Shown piece after piece: positions 35,947 through 44,972 of a DNA stretch of 64,000 nucleotides. Location of the stretch: contig NZ_AP025480.1 in the NCBI RefSeq assembly GCF_024347435.1, positions 2,046,001-2,110,000 of the forward strand. Direction: 5' to 3'. The position numbers and the translations under genes are program-made. Every line of letters starts with the position of its first letter. The first letter of the stretch is position 1. The notes beneath the pieces are model-generated. The model was not told the origin of the DNA and did not search any database. It was given only the letters and a program-made list of their open reading frames with translations. This DNA comes from Vibrio cyclitrophicus. Its GTDB lineage: Bacteria; Pseudomonadota; Gammaproteobacteria; Enterobacterales; Vibrionaceae.

Positions 35947-37254
35947 CTATATATCGTTCACTGCCACATTTAAAGCTGGCGATTTAACGCCGTACGTCGT
36001 TGCTCCAATCATCAGAATTTTGCCATCAGTATAATAATCGTGATTATCATTCAAAGCTTCTGCGTTAGCGAGTGGCAAGTGCACCAAACCAATATTTGGA
36101 TAAGTCGATTTGATCTGTTTGGCAAACCTATCGCGTTCTTCATCTACATTCGGGTCAATTTTATGAAGTATGGTGACAATACCTGAGTACGGCGTCACTT
36201 TAAGCCCATCATCGTAGCTGATTGCCCCTAACCACTTAAGTTGATTGCTATTACTGTCTAGCCCTGCGTTCCACCAACGTATGTGGCTTCTTTTCATTAG
36301 GTTTCCAGGCAATTGAAATGCCATATCTTGAGGCTGATTTCGCCAATACAAGTCAGAAACCGGAGGAGTATTCGCTTTTAACAAGGCTAAATAATGTGTC
36401 CATTCAATCTCATGTCGAGAAAATGTTTGGTTCTCTATCCAACCAAGTTGATTCATCAATTCACGGGGGGACTCCCCGACATACACAACATTGATCGCTT
36501 GTGCATCGTAAACGGGAGACAAGCCAGGAAATGCTTTATAAATCACTTGCTCTAAGTCAATAGAGGCCGTTTCTTCTGGCGCTTGTTGAGTTTGAAAATC
36601 ATCGGCCTTCCAGAAGAAGTGCGCGTAATTTGCGTAGCATAACCAAACGACCAAAAGTGTACTGGTCTTCAGCGTCAGTCTGCGCCACTTGAACTTATAT
36701 CCGATTGTGACAAAGGCAATAACGACGACCAAGCCAATCATTAAGCTTTGATGTTCAGTAAGAAAAACCTTAACAGTATTCAATAATGGAAACTGTTCAA
36801 CTCCATGTGCCAATAACATGCCCCATGCAATAAATTGTCCACCACCAAGCAACAACCCAATCGATGAAAGCAGCGTAAAGCTACTCCACTTAACGCGATG
36901 AGAGCCCGCAATAAAAGGTACGACCCAAGCAATAGGTCCAAGAAGGCGAGCAGCCACAATAATGTAATTGCCCTTCTTTGCGATTAGGTAACGGCATCGA
37001 GCCATAAGCCTTTTGGTTTTAGGGCGGAATTTTATAAGTTTCTTTTGTGCGGTTGCACCCCATTTTGATCCAATAAAATAGCTCAACTGGTCTCCGATGA
37101 AGCCACCCAACATCACTAGCACCAACGCCATCCATGCACCTGAATACAGTTGAAAGCCCGCAGCGATAAAAAAGGGCTCTCCCGGTACAAATAGGTTCGG
37201 GCCAATGAGTGCGTCACCTAATGCACCCAAAAACAGCCCTAGTCCATCAAACAT
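35947..37254 (-). CDS. DedA-LssY fusion membrane protein
   Basis: A 435-residue protein. The N-terminal half is a DedA/SNARE-associated membrane domain (about 1-200; GEPFFIAAGF, the conserved GDQLSYFIGSKWG, and RLLGPIAWVVPFIAG). DedA proteins include undecaprenyl-phosphate or lipid flippases. The C-terminal part (about 225-420) resembles the LssY C-terminal domain (RSHIRWW, and a segment before it). It is 14 bases downstream of a glycosyltransferase gene on the same strand, so they may act in one envelope pathway. The function is not known. Confidence 0.75.
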   Translation of the reverse strand: MFDGLGLFLGALGDALIGPNLFVPGEPFFIAAGFQLYSGAWMALVLVMLGGFIGDQLSYFIGSKWGATAQKKLIKFRPKTKRLMARCRYLIAKKGNYIIVAARLLGPIAWVVPFIAGSHRVKWSSFTLLSSIGLLLGGGQFIAWGMLLAHGVEQFPLLNTVKVFLTEHQSLMIGLVVVIAFVTIGYKFKWRRLTLKTSTLLVVWLCYANYAHFFWKADDFQTQQAPEETASIDLEQVIYKAFPGLSPVYDAQAINVVYVGESPRELMNQLGWIENQTFSRHEIEWTHYLALLKANTPPVSDLYWRNQPQDMAFQLPGNLMKRSHIRWWNAGLDSNSNQLKWLGAISYDDGLKVTPYSGIVTILHKIDPNVDEERDRFAKQIKSTYPNIGLVHLPLANAEALNDNHDYYTDGKILMIGATTYGVKSPALNVAVNDI

Positions 37255-37268
37255 AACAACCTCAGCGC

Positions 37269-37997
37269 TTACTGTTCTTTATAATGACCAAACTTGTAGT
37301 TCATCTCGTTGTTACGCATTTCACCCTTAAAGAAACGTCTTACATTGGCTTTAAGGTAAGTTGATCCCGTTTTAACAACACCGTCTTGGTCTAACCGACG
37401 AGGGTCAAAACCAAAAGTCATATTCAGGAATCTAAATCGCCATGTCTTGCTCGCACGTTTTACGTAATCACAGTCTTCGCACAATACAATTTCTTCATCG
37501 AACCCGCCGATTTCATCGTGTACTCGCTTAGTCGAGAAAATACACGCGCCAATCGCTGTTGGAAAAAAGAACTGAGTGGCAAATAGCCCGGCGTTAAACC
37601 CCCCATAACCAAACTTGTGAACAAGCGGCAAACCCTTAGAGCTCATGTACACGCCTGCGACTTCAAGTCTCTTCTCGTCCAATTCATAAAGCGCTTTGGC
37701 AAGAAAGTTTCGAGGTAAGCTTACATCAGCGTCTAAAAAGAGGATTCTGTTGTACTGAGCCAAAGAAGCTCCCGTGTTTCTGCCCAAGCTCACACCACGT
37801 GTTTCCATGTGGTGAACCGTTAAGTTTGGCAATGCACTTTCATAGGCCTGCGCCACTTCTCTTGTGTTGTCTTCGCTGTTTGAATCGACAACGATAACTT
37901 CAAACTCCTGATGGGTTTGGACGCTCAACTCTTCCATCAAGCGTCCAATGCGTTTTTCTTCGTTTAAAGTAATAACGATAATGCTAACCGGTTCCAT
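37269..37997 (-). CDS. family 2 glycosyltransferase
   Basis: A 242-residue GT-A-fold enzyme with the nucleotide-binding N-terminus VSIIVITLNEEKRIGRLMEEL, a DAD metal-binding motif (FLDADVSL, about residue 92-94) and a C-terminal CEDCDY acidic motif that may hold the catalytic base. It has no clear transmembrane segment. With the following DedA-LssY gene it forms a likely two-gene operon, so it may build a lipid-linked sugar, but the donor and acceptor are unknown. Confidence 0.8.
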   Translation of the reverse strand: MEPVSIIVITLNEEKRIGRLMEELSVQTHQEFEVIVVDSNSEDNTREVAQAYESALPNLTVHHMETRGVSLGRNTGASLAQYNRILFLDADVSLPRNFLAKALYELDEKRLEVAGVYMSSKGLPLVHKFGYGGFNAGLFATQFFFPTAIGACIFSTKRVHDEIGGFDEEIVLCEDCDYVKRASKTWRFRFLNMTFGFDPRRLDQDGVVKTGSTYLKANVRRFFKGEMRNNEMNYKFGHYKEQ

Positions 37998-38352
37998 ATG
38001 TTCACCTATTTATTCTGCTGTTTAATTAACACTAAGATTAACTAACAGAGTCTTAACCAATCCTTAGTTGAACATTCATTTTCCGTTCATTAGCTGATGA
38101 TATAAATAGATAAGGTCTGTGATACAAAGGGCGAGAAAGGCAGAAATGAAGACCAATGAACGTTTTATCGTCAAACGAGCTGAATATCGAAGGAATTTCC
38201 CTTTGCGATAGGCTTCTGACTTGCTCCGATTTGAATGTAATGTTAGTATCCGCGCTCGCTTAAGCATGAACTCGTTTATGCATAAGCATTACCACATACT
38301 CAAGGTCGCATTGAGGTGTGAAGTTAATTTTTACTAATTTGAGAGTAAAACT
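37998..38352. other. region upstream of rplY
   Basis: 355 bp between a divergent pair. It should hold promoters for both genes. An open frame of 63 codons on the minus strand lacks a good ribosome site and looks like chance. No operator or riboswitch recognised. Confidence 0.4.
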
Positions 38353-38631
38353 ATGAAATTTGAAGCAGTAGTACGTACTGAACTAGGTAAAGGTGCGAGC
38401 CGCCGCCTACGTCACGCTGGTAAATTCCCAGCTGTAATCTACGGTGGCGAAGCAGCAGCTGTAGCTATCGAACTTGTTCACGCTGACGTGATCAACCAAA
38501 TGGATAAGCCTGAATTCTACGAAGCAATCACTCTACTGATTGACGGCGCAGAAGTTAAGGTTAAGCCGCAAGACGTTCAACGTCACGCGTTCAAGCCTAA
38601 AGTTGAGCACATGGACTTCATCCGTATCTAA
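38353..38631 (+). CDS. rplY: 50S ribosomal protein L25
   Basis: The 92-residue short form of L25, which binds 5S rRNA. The sequence is a close match to E. coli L25 from memory ([41 protein letters not shown]). ATG 38353 is preceded by GAGAG. It is followed by a strong terminator at 38719. In E. coli it is next to radD; in this window it is separated by accessory genes. Confidence 0.96.
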   Translation: MKFEAVVRTELGKGASRRLRHAGKFPAVIYGGEAAAVAIELVHADVINQMDKPEFYEAITLLIDGAEVKVKPQDVQRHAFKPKVEHMDFIRI

Positions 38632-38718
38632 TTCCCTACCAAGGAATAAGATTGGATTAATCCAAGCCTTCTGCATAGAAAAGATAATCGATCTTACCAG
38701 TCGAGAAATCTAGAAATT

Positions 38719-38760
38719 CGAAACCCCGATGCTACCAACATCGGGGTTTCACCGTTTTTG
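38719..38760 (+). terminator. intrinsic terminator after rplY
   Basis: A 12-bp stem, GAAACCCCGATG / CATCGGGGTTTC, with a 7-nt loop, then ACCGTTTTT. Confidence 0.8.
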
Positions 38761-38880
38761 AGCCCTGAAAAACGTCGTAAATCTCGCGTAATACACTGAA
38801 ACAATTACTGCCTCTTTGTACCTACCTTTCTGTCGGGATATTTATAGTAAGAAGGATTGAAGACTTACGTGTTTTGCCCC

Positions 38881-39261
38881 CTATTCCAAGTTCTCCAACC
38901 CTGATGTATCGATACCTTTCAATGCTTCTTTTGCTACATCATCAGAGCTCGTCGATTTAGTCTTTTGTGGATAACTACCTGCTAAACCTTTACCAATCGA
39001 AGTTGCTTCATCTTGAAGTTTTTTACCCTCAGACTCGCCCGCAAGCCAGCCTTGTTTGTAGTCGGTATCTGAATTGAAACGCTTTTCATCTTTTATATAG
39101 TCTTCGAAGTCATTACCAGTTTCTTGCATTCCGCTGTGTCTACCGTCATGGAAACCTTGTATGTAAGATTCGTTATGGCCACTCTTCATTAAAGCACTGT
39201 CACTGGTTCCGCAACCAGTAGAAATAAGCATAAACAATATTACCAATACAAACCTTGTCAT
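38881..39261 (-). CDS. putative lipoprotein, unknown function
   Basis: A 126-residue protein whose signal sequence ends in a lipobox, STGC (Cys17). The mature part is polar and contains two short repeats of an aromatic-glycine pattern (YIQGFHDGRHSG; YKQGWLAGESEG), reminiscent of the small glycine-zipper/'YxxG' repeats in surface lipoproteins. No family recognised. Single gene. Confidence 0.7.
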   Translation of the reverse strand: MTRFVLVILFMLISTGCGTSDSALMKSGHNESYIQGFHDGRHSGMQETGNDFEDYIKDEKRFNSDTDYKQGWLAGESEGKKLQDEATSIGKGLAGSYPQKTKSTSSDDVAKEALKGIDTSGLENLE

Positions 39262-39375
39262 TTCCGAACCCTCAACTAAGTATCACTGTAACTTAACAAT
39301 AGTCTAATATTTCAAGCATATAAATACTGTGGTAATAGATAGTTAACGACAGTTCGAAGTGAACCTAATGTGTAA

Positions 39376-39792
39376 GGATATCCACTTGTCCATCCACGCA
39401 CCAAACAAGTTCACTGCTCGTCTAGTTCGTGGAAATACCGTTCGCCTCAAGCAACAAACTCTGCAGCGATTGACCCTGTATTTTCGATATCCTCAATTCA
39501 AGACGAACAAGGAAAGCTTAACTACCCTGCATTTTGGAGTAACACGACTCACCTCCGCGTTGGTCCAAAGTCACAATCACAAGCTGCCTACTTCTGCTTC
39601 GACGAATGCTTAGGTTATATGAAGAGACCAAAATCAAAAACGTGCACTCTACTTGATGTACATGGCGCGGGCGCTCAACGCGCAGAACCGAAAACAGGCA
39701 ACGCGAAAGATTACCCTAACGGGTACGGACCTCAAGGTGATGTCATTCGGATTGAAAACGACGTTCGTGCTGTTCGTCATTTGTCTTCTTAA
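39376..39792 (+). pseudogene. C-terminal remnant of a DUF1566 (Lcl) protein
   Basis: This frame has no start codon near its beginning, yet from about 39430 it encodes a clear C-terminal end of a DUF1566/Lcl-type protein: YRSPQATNSAAIDPVF, then FWSNTTH, RVGPKSQSQAAYF, DVHGAGAQRAEPKTG, DYPNGYGPQGDVIRI and a final VRAVR before the stop. The upstream part of the gene is missing; the frame runs back to a stop at 39373 through unrelated sequence. About 120 codons are left. It is a 5'-truncated gene or a relic of gene transfer. Overlapping open frames in other phases (from 39359 and 39653) look like shadows. Confidence 0.75.
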
Positions 39793-39998
39793 CTTATCTT
39801 CGATATTTGTTAAAAGTATTAAGGAAATAAAATCGCACACAGTGATGGTTAAGTCTTCTTTGAAAGCTGTGAACAAAATGGTTAAGCGCAAAGCCAACTG
39901 ACCTTTAATTCAGTTTGATAGATTAGTGTGGATGAATTCATCATCCACTAAGCTGTACAAATTCAAGCGCGATAACACAGCGCTAAGGTATGAACACT

Positions 39999-40250
39999 CT
40001 AACGCTGCTTATACTGGGTCGGGCAATAACCTCTCGAAACATCCGACCTACGAAGCTTTAAATGCTTTGTTGATCGCCCGGAAACACGCGACCGCCACAA
40101 CTTGAAACTCCCCAGCTTTAATTTGGCACGCATAAAGCGAATCACTTCAGATTCATTCAAACCAAATTGTAACTCAATGGCCTCAAATGGCGTTCTGTCT
40201 TCCCACGCCATCTCTATAATTCTTGATTCACTTTCTCTCGATAACTTCAT
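39999..40250 (-). CDS. TIGR03643 family protein
   Basis: An 83-residue basic protein of the TIGR03643/DUF2805 family; the motif IIEMAWEDRTPFEAIELQFGLNESEVIRFMR resembles a helix-turn-helix, followed by LWRSRVSGRSTKH. It may bind nucleic acid, but no role is known. Start ATG 40250. Confidence 0.85.
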   Translation of the reverse strand: MKLSRESESRIIEMAWEDRTPFEAIELQFGLNESEVIRFMRAKLKLGSFKLWRSRVSGRSTKHLKLRRSDVSRGYCPTQYKQR

Positions 40251-40336
40251 TGCACACTCATCCTAGTTAAACTAGACAAAAATACGCTCGTTCTCGATTT
40301 TTAGATCAAAGAGTTATCCGTTATATTTACAAGTCG

Positions 40337-40858
40337 TTAATGGCGTTCCAACCACTCACAACGCAACAGGCCATACTTAACTGAATCATAATACTCGCCT
40401 TTATAAAAGCGTACTTTTCTTAGTCTCGCTTCCTGTTGAAAACCCAACTTCAACGCCAGTGACATCATCCGCGGATTACCCGACCAAGTCGTTAAACCCA
40501 CACGCTCTATCTGCTTATTTTCGAATAAATAAGAGACCCAAAAAGGAAGTGCTAACGCTGCAATGCCCTTACCCCAATATTTAGAATCATAAATAACAAC
40601 GCCAGCTTCAAGCCAATGGGTCTCTTCACACTCCCAATAACAATTGACGGTTCCTACAGGCACACCGTCTACAACCACCAGCTGTAAATCAGCTCCATTG
40701 AGTAACCGTCGGAACGAACAACTTTCAAACTGTTCAAATGATGGGTGGGAGTACGGGAAATAAGGGCCGTTAAACTTCGTCCACTCATCGTTTGAGGTGA
40801 CCAAAGCATAAATAGCGGCCAATTCACTTGGCATGGCGGGCCTAATAGTGACTTTCAT
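40337..40858 (-). CDS. GNAT-family N-acetyltransferase
   Basis: A 173-residue acetyltransferase using acetyl-CoA. Features: an N-terminal MKVTIRPAMPSELAAIY strand-helix, a central VVDGVPVGTVNCYWE sheet, and GVVIYDSKYWGKGIAALAL (pyrophosphate-binding loop, about residue 100), then NPRMMSLALKLGFQQEARLRKVRFYKGEYYDSVKYGLL typical of the RimJ/RimL branch. ATG 40858 has GGAAAG upstream. The acceptor is unknown. Confidence 0.85.
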   Translation of the reverse strand: MKVTIRPAMPSELAAIYALVTSNDEWTKFNGPYFPYSHPSFEQFESCSFRRLLNGADLQLVVVDGVPVGTVNCYWECEETHWLEAGVVIYDSKYWGKGIAALALPFWVSYLFENKQIERVGLTTWSGNPRMMSLALKLGFQQEARLRKVRFYKGEYYDSVKYGLLRCEWLERH

Positions 40859-41092
40859 ATACTTTCCAAACCTGATTAAAAGGGTTATCAATCTCAACGA
40901 TAACTATCATTAGGAGCCAATGTAAACCGTACAGTTCAAATCCCAGCCTAGAAATTGAATATAGTCCCTTTGACGTTTTAACAATCACTACATCTAAGAA
41001 CAAAACCAAATCATAAATGCCACAACTCAAGAATCATACGAATAACAATCGTTGTTAAATAATGGAATACTTTATTCATGCTATTCAGAAAA

Positions 41093-41129
41093 CAAAAAGC
41101 TCGTCAAATAATGACGAGCTTTTTGTTTT
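41093..41129. terminator. bidirectional terminator
   Basis: AAAAAGCTCGTCA / TGACGAGCTTTTT with a 5-nt loop, with A/T tracts on both sides. It follows the minus-strand membrane-protein gene that ends at 41175. Confidence 0.85.
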
Positions 41130-41174
41130 CACAAGCGTAGTTAGAGTGATGCTATCTACAGTACGAAAACTAGT

Positions 41175-41603
41175 TTACGAATAAACCTGGTCACGTAACT
41201 CCAACTCAACGTTTTTCAAGACTTTGAATTCTTCGCGAGTACAACCACGAGCGACAGACACCCAATGATCGCCCGTTTCATCTGACCCTTTAAACTCTAC
41301 ACGCAACTCATATCTTCGCCATGAGATAAAGGCCAAAATAAAAGTCAGTGCAAGCATAGGCAAACCAAACTGAGGTACAAATGCCCAAGTAGCAGCGGAA
41401 AGCACCAAAGCCAATGAAACGATATTGATTGCGTTTTCTTTAAGGCCTAACTGACGAACTTCTAACTGTTTAATTTTCCGTAAGCTATAAACGTCCTTCT
41501 TAACTCGTAATTCACTGTCATTTACAAGAAAATCAGTCTCCTTATAAGACTTACGAAATCGCATTATATTCGCCAACCTATTGCGCTTATGGTTCTTATT
41601 CAT
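41175..41603 (-). CDS. small membrane protein with two helices
   Basis: A 142-residue protein with two membrane segments (about 58-77 and 80-95) between a basic N-terminal part and a C-terminal cytoplasmic domain. The N-terminal LVNDSELRVKKDVYSLRKIKQLEVRQ resembles the DUF6232 family, but this is uncertain. The start ATG has a GGAGAA ribosome site. Single gene of unknown role. Confidence 0.65.
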   Translation of the reverse strand: MNKNHKRNRLANIMRFRKSYKETDFLVNDSELRVKKDVYSLRKIKQLEVRQLGLKENAINIVSLALVLSAATWAFVPQFGLPMLALTFILAFISWRRYELRVEFKGSDETGDHWVSVARGCTREEFKVLKNVELELRDQVYS

Positions 41604-42083
41604 CGCTTTTCTCCATGTTATTAAAGGTTAGTAAAAGCTAATATAATCATGAAGTTATTAATGAACGGTGAATTTATAAATCAAGCCAATATTAAAATCA
41701 AGCTTATATGGTTAATAACATTTATCATAATTAGAAGGGGCCTGAGCATTAGTGACACCCATGTAATGCTTCACCCGAACTACCGCTGAGTATCAGATTA
41801 ATGCACAGATGATATTAGCCTGCAAAACCTACAACTTTGTAAGCATATGTTTCACTCATAATTATACTGGTTGCTAAAACGCACAAAGCCGCTTGAAGCC
41901 ACATCACAAAATTCTTGAAATTCAATAAGTAAACGTAAAAAAAACACCCCGTTCTATCACAATAAAACATACCTGAATAATACTAAACAACACATTAACC
42001 ATGACTGTCTATTAAGCAATTGATCTCATAAATTGGAAGCTGTACCTTTGCTTTATGCATACGGTTACTCAAGGGAAATAATA
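41604..42083. other. AT-rich intergenic region
   Basis: 480 bp, AT-rich, divergent between the membrane protein and a small ORF. It presumably contains two promoters. I see no clear structure or gene. Confidence 0.4.
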
Positions 42084-42275
42084 ATGGACAAGCTACTGAC
42101 AAACGCAATGGAACAAAAACAACGCACAATTGTGACGAGCTTATTCGCAAGAAATGGATTTAAAATTGCGACAACAGATTTTGATGATGTGACTTTTAAA
42201 CGTGAAGATGTACTTGTTAATGTTCGCTTCGACCTATCTTCAAATGTTGAGTCAATCTCAGTAGTGAATAACTAA
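42084..42275 (+). CDS. small protein of unknown function
   Basis: A 63-residue protein starting at ATG 42084 behind an AAGGGA ribosome site; the frame is open to 42033 but those codons are leader. It is polar (MDKLLTNAMEQKQRTI at the N-terminus) with an alternating hydrophobic C-terminal half (DVLVNVRFDLSSNVESISVV). No family recognised. The strong ribosome site supports translation. Confidence 0.55.
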   Translation: MDKLLTNAMEQKQRTIVTSLFARNGFKIATTDFDDVTFKREDVLVNVRFDLSSNVESISVVNN

Positions 42276-42547
42276 ATATTAGATTCAATTACTTAGATGG
42301 TGGGCTTAGATAATATAGCTCACCGTTTATTGATTAGAGATAAAAGCATGACTCTGCACTTCACCTGCTTCCGCCTTCTCGTGATAAGCGCTACTTATTA
42401 TTCATATTCAAACCACTAGTTAGCCAGTTGTAAACATCGCAAATACTATACATCTATCAATGGAAAGTTATCGATAAGCCATCATTGAAAGATAATGCTT
42501 GTCACATAGTTAGGATACTTTTTTCTAAAGTAGAGAGTAGTTTCAAA

Positions 42548-43288
42548 ATGAAAAGAACAGCTTTATTTGCCTCCTTAATAGCGGCGTTACTGACCGGATG
42601 TAACAGCTCAAATGATTCTAATTCAGTTGATGGTTCAGCACCTCATAACCCTGAAAAACCGATCTTACCACCAGAAGGCGGCGATGGCTCTGCGGGCGAT
42701 CAAACCAATCCTGATGAAGATACAGACTTAAATCCATCTAAAGACGCGTTAATAGTTGAAGCAGCCCAACGCTGGGGAACAAGTTACGACGAGATGTACA
42801 ATGCGTGTCAACTTTGGAGCTGCAACCTTGCGGACATACAAGAAAGAATCATATTTACTATAGAGCGTGAAACACAATTATTAGAAGGCTCAGCTAAAGT
42901 GACCTTCATTCTTTCTCATAACACCGCTGACTTATGGCCTACTTACGTATTTTACAGTGATTTAATTGGAAATACCGAAATCGAAATTGAACACTCTTCA
43001 TCAAGTTTTCATTACATTGATGACGATAAAATCGTAAGTGAAGGCTCTACACTATTGGGTTGGAAGACTGGATTTGGCAGTTGGGCCACTCAAAACCCAC
43101 GAAATTGTATCGACGCTTATTGTGCCGAATTCAAGACCTCTTGGTTAGAAACCGGCACCTACTCAAGTGCTATGGCTGTATACCGAGAAAATGGAGAAGT
43201 CATCAAGACTCAACGTGGCTACCTTAGCCAAGATGAGCTGAGAGCACTCTACCCTGTATTTAGTCCGACATTCCCTGGTCACTACTAA
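42548..43288 (+). CDS. putative lipoprotein, unknown function
   Basis: A 246-residue lipoprotein. Signal peptide with lipobox LTGC (Cys18) is followed by a Pro/Gly/Asp-rich linker (about 20-65) and a globular domain holding four cysteines (CQLWSC; CIDAYC), probably paired in disulfides outside the cytoplasm. No family recognised. ATG 42548 is chosen over the longer frame at 42485 because it gives a proper signal peptide. Confidence 0.7.
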   Translation: MKRTALFASLIAALLTGCNSSNDSNSVDGSAPHNPEKPILPPEGGDGSAGDQTNPDEDTDLNPSKDALIVEAAQRWGTSYDEMYNACQLWSCNLADIQERIIFTIERETQLLEGSAKVTFILSHNTADLWPTYVFYSDLIGNTEIEIEHSSSSFHYIDDDKIVSEGSTLLGWKTGFGSWATQNPRNCIDAYCAEFKTSWLETGTYSSAMAVYRENGEVIKTQRGYLSQDELRALYPVFSPTFPGHY

Positions 43289-43311
43289 CGTCAGTCTAAA
43301 TATCATGAAAA

Positions 43312-43348
43312 GTGAACAAGGAGTATTGTTATGATACTCCTTGTTCAT
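43312..43348. terminator. strong hairpin, possible terminator
   Basis: GAACAAGGAGTAT pairs with ATACTCCTTGTTC (13 bp, short loop). The T tract is poor on both strands, so it may be a processing or stabilising hairpin. Confidence 0.5.
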
Positions 43349-43495
43349 AAAATTCCGCACTAACAAGCCAATTAGATTCTGATAATTACTGACTAATCAA
43401 TCATTAGAACACCCTGTTTTGTCGCTGAATTCGCAATTCCATCAACTTGGCTTATATTTGTAGGTAACCTTTAAACAAAAATTGAAGTGGTGTTT

Positions 43496-43915
43496 ATGTT
43501 CCTAACTCGGTTGATTTATGTCAGTACGCTTTGCGAAAGTTGCGACGCCAAAGCTTTAGATGATATTTTGGATATTTCCCGTGACCACAATAAACAAAGC
43601 CATTTAACTGGGCTACTTAGTCATAATCAAAAGTATTTTCTTCAGTGTATAGAGGGGTCGAGAGATGCGGTCAATCATACCTACAACCATATTCTCAATG
43701 ACCATCGCCACAACAACGTGACAATTCTCTATTACAAAGAAATTGATAGCCGACAGTTTGGTGATTGGTCAATGGGTGATATTCCCCAATCTAGCTTGAC
43801 TGAATTGTTGAACTTACAATTTTCGGCCTCTAACCAATTTAACCCATATGAAATGTCTGGGGAAAGCGCGTATCAAATGTTATTAGAGCTGAAGCAGAAC
43901 CTGCCATCTGAGTAA
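43496..43915 (+). CDS. stand-alone BLUF-domain blue-light sensor
   Basis: A 139-residue short BLUF protein that should bind FAD and sense blue light. The residues that matter can be aligned with AppA: Tyr8 (AppA Tyr21), Asn32 (Asn45), Gln50 (Gln63), Trp91 (Trp104) and Met93 (Met106), at constant offset 13. It has no attached EAL, GGDEF or DNA-binding domain; the ~40 residues after the BLUF core could be a helical cap for a partner protein. Start ATG 43496 is chosen over GTG 43487. No obvious partner gene; the next gene is a convergent LysR regulator. Confidence 0.88.
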   Translation: MFLTRLIYVSTLCESCDAKALDDILDISRDHNKQSHLTGLLSHNQKYFLQCIEGSRDAVNHTYNHILNDHRHNNVTILYYKEIDSRQFGDWSMGDIPQSSLTELLNLQFSASNQFNPYEMSGESAYQMLLELKQNLPSE

Positions 43916-43965
43916 TCTCCCTTAACATCGAGTAGACGGTTATTAAGATGAAAACCTCACACCAA

Positions 43966-44832
43966 TTAAATGAAGTCATTTTTGAGTCTATCTTCCAATG
44001 CTTGAACACATAGTTTAATGGCGATCGGTGTGTTTGCAGCGAATGGGGTTAACGCATAGACCGTGTTAGTTGGCAATTGAAAGTTCGGTATGACATCGAC
44101 CACATCATCGGATAGCTGATGAAGGTAGAAATCTGGTATTACACCAATACCAACGCCTGATTTGATTAAGGCAAGACAGCTGTGGAATGAGTTAGTGGTG
44201 CAACTGGCTTGTTGTTGGTAAACAAAGTCTTGCTCACTGTTAGAAGTGAAAGAATGAGTCACCTGCTTTCCCTGCCACGAGTTTGCAATGTATGGAATAG
44301 AAGTAAGTTCACTATCTCGCATACTTTCGACGCCACATAACACGTCTTTGAACTCACCCAAACGCTTCTGCTTAAGGTTACTGTCACGTGAGCTTCCCAC
44401 TCGTACCGCGAGATCAATATCGTGCTCCATGAAGTCCAAGTGCTGGTCATCACCAATCAGTTCTGGTTCTAATTTCGGGTATTGCTTCATTAGCTCTGCA
44501 ATAACAGGCGCGACGAGCAAGTCCATCAGCGCATTCGGCGCCGTGATTCTAATCCGACCTTGTGGCTCTTCTAATTCTGCTTTCGCCATATCCCAAGCAG
44601 AGTCAGCGATCACGTTGATGTCTTTACAGCTTAGATAAAAACGCTCCCCCATACTGGTCAGGATCTGTCTCCGCGTTGTTCGTTTAAGAAGTGAGGCGCC
44701 TAACTCTTGTTCCAGTATTTTAAGGTGCTGGCTGACGACAGACTTAGATAGTTCAAGCTTTTCAGCCGCCGCTGATACTGAACCCTGCTCTACAATATGA
44801 GCGAAAATAGACATCTGCTTTAGCTTATTCAT
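43966..44832 (-). CDS. LysR-family transcriptional regulator
   Basis: A 288-residue regulator. The helix-turn-helix at the N-terminus (AHIVEQGSVSAAAEKLELSKSVVSQHLKILEQELG) belongs to the CrgA-like group; a type-2 periplasmic-binding-like sensor domain begins at about 90. It is divergent from a SnoaL-like gene (140 bp apart), its probable target. The ligand is unknown. Confidence 0.88.
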   Translation of the reverse strand: MNKLKQMSIFAHIVEQGSVSAAAEKLELSKSVVSQHLKILEQELGASLLKRTTRRQILTSMGERFYLSCKDINVIADSAWDMAKAELEEPQGRIRITAPNALMDLLVAPVIAELMKQYPKLEPELIGDDQHLDFMEHDIDLAVRVGSSRDSNLKQKRLGEFKDVLCGVESMRDSELTSIPYIANSWQGKQVTHSFTSNSEQDFVYQQQASCTTNSFHSCLALIKSGVGIGVIPDFYLHQLSDDVVDVIPNFQLPTNTVYALTPFAANTPIAIKLCVQALEDRLKNDFI

Positions 44833-44972
44833 TTAATTGTTCTCTTTTTACATACAGTCTTTTTTATTATCTCTGTTTTTCCATTCAATTTATAGAACTA
44901 AACTGAATCCAACTTATCAAGATACCCAAATCAAAACACAGTGTTTGAAAGAAGACTGTTATGGAGAGAATA

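Noticed and set aside
38076..38267. 63-residue minus-strand ORF upstream of rplY
   Set aside because: No ribosome site, odd composition, and it covers the likely rplY promoter.
39359..39613. 84-residue ORF in the DUF1566 remnant
   Set aside because: Its product has no sensible pattern, whereas another phase of the same bases encodes a recognisable domain.
39653..39901. 82-residue plus-strand ORF and its minus-strand mirror
   Set aside because: It overlaps the DUF1566 remnant in the wrong phase; only its last ~18 Lys-rich codons might be real, and that cannot be supported.
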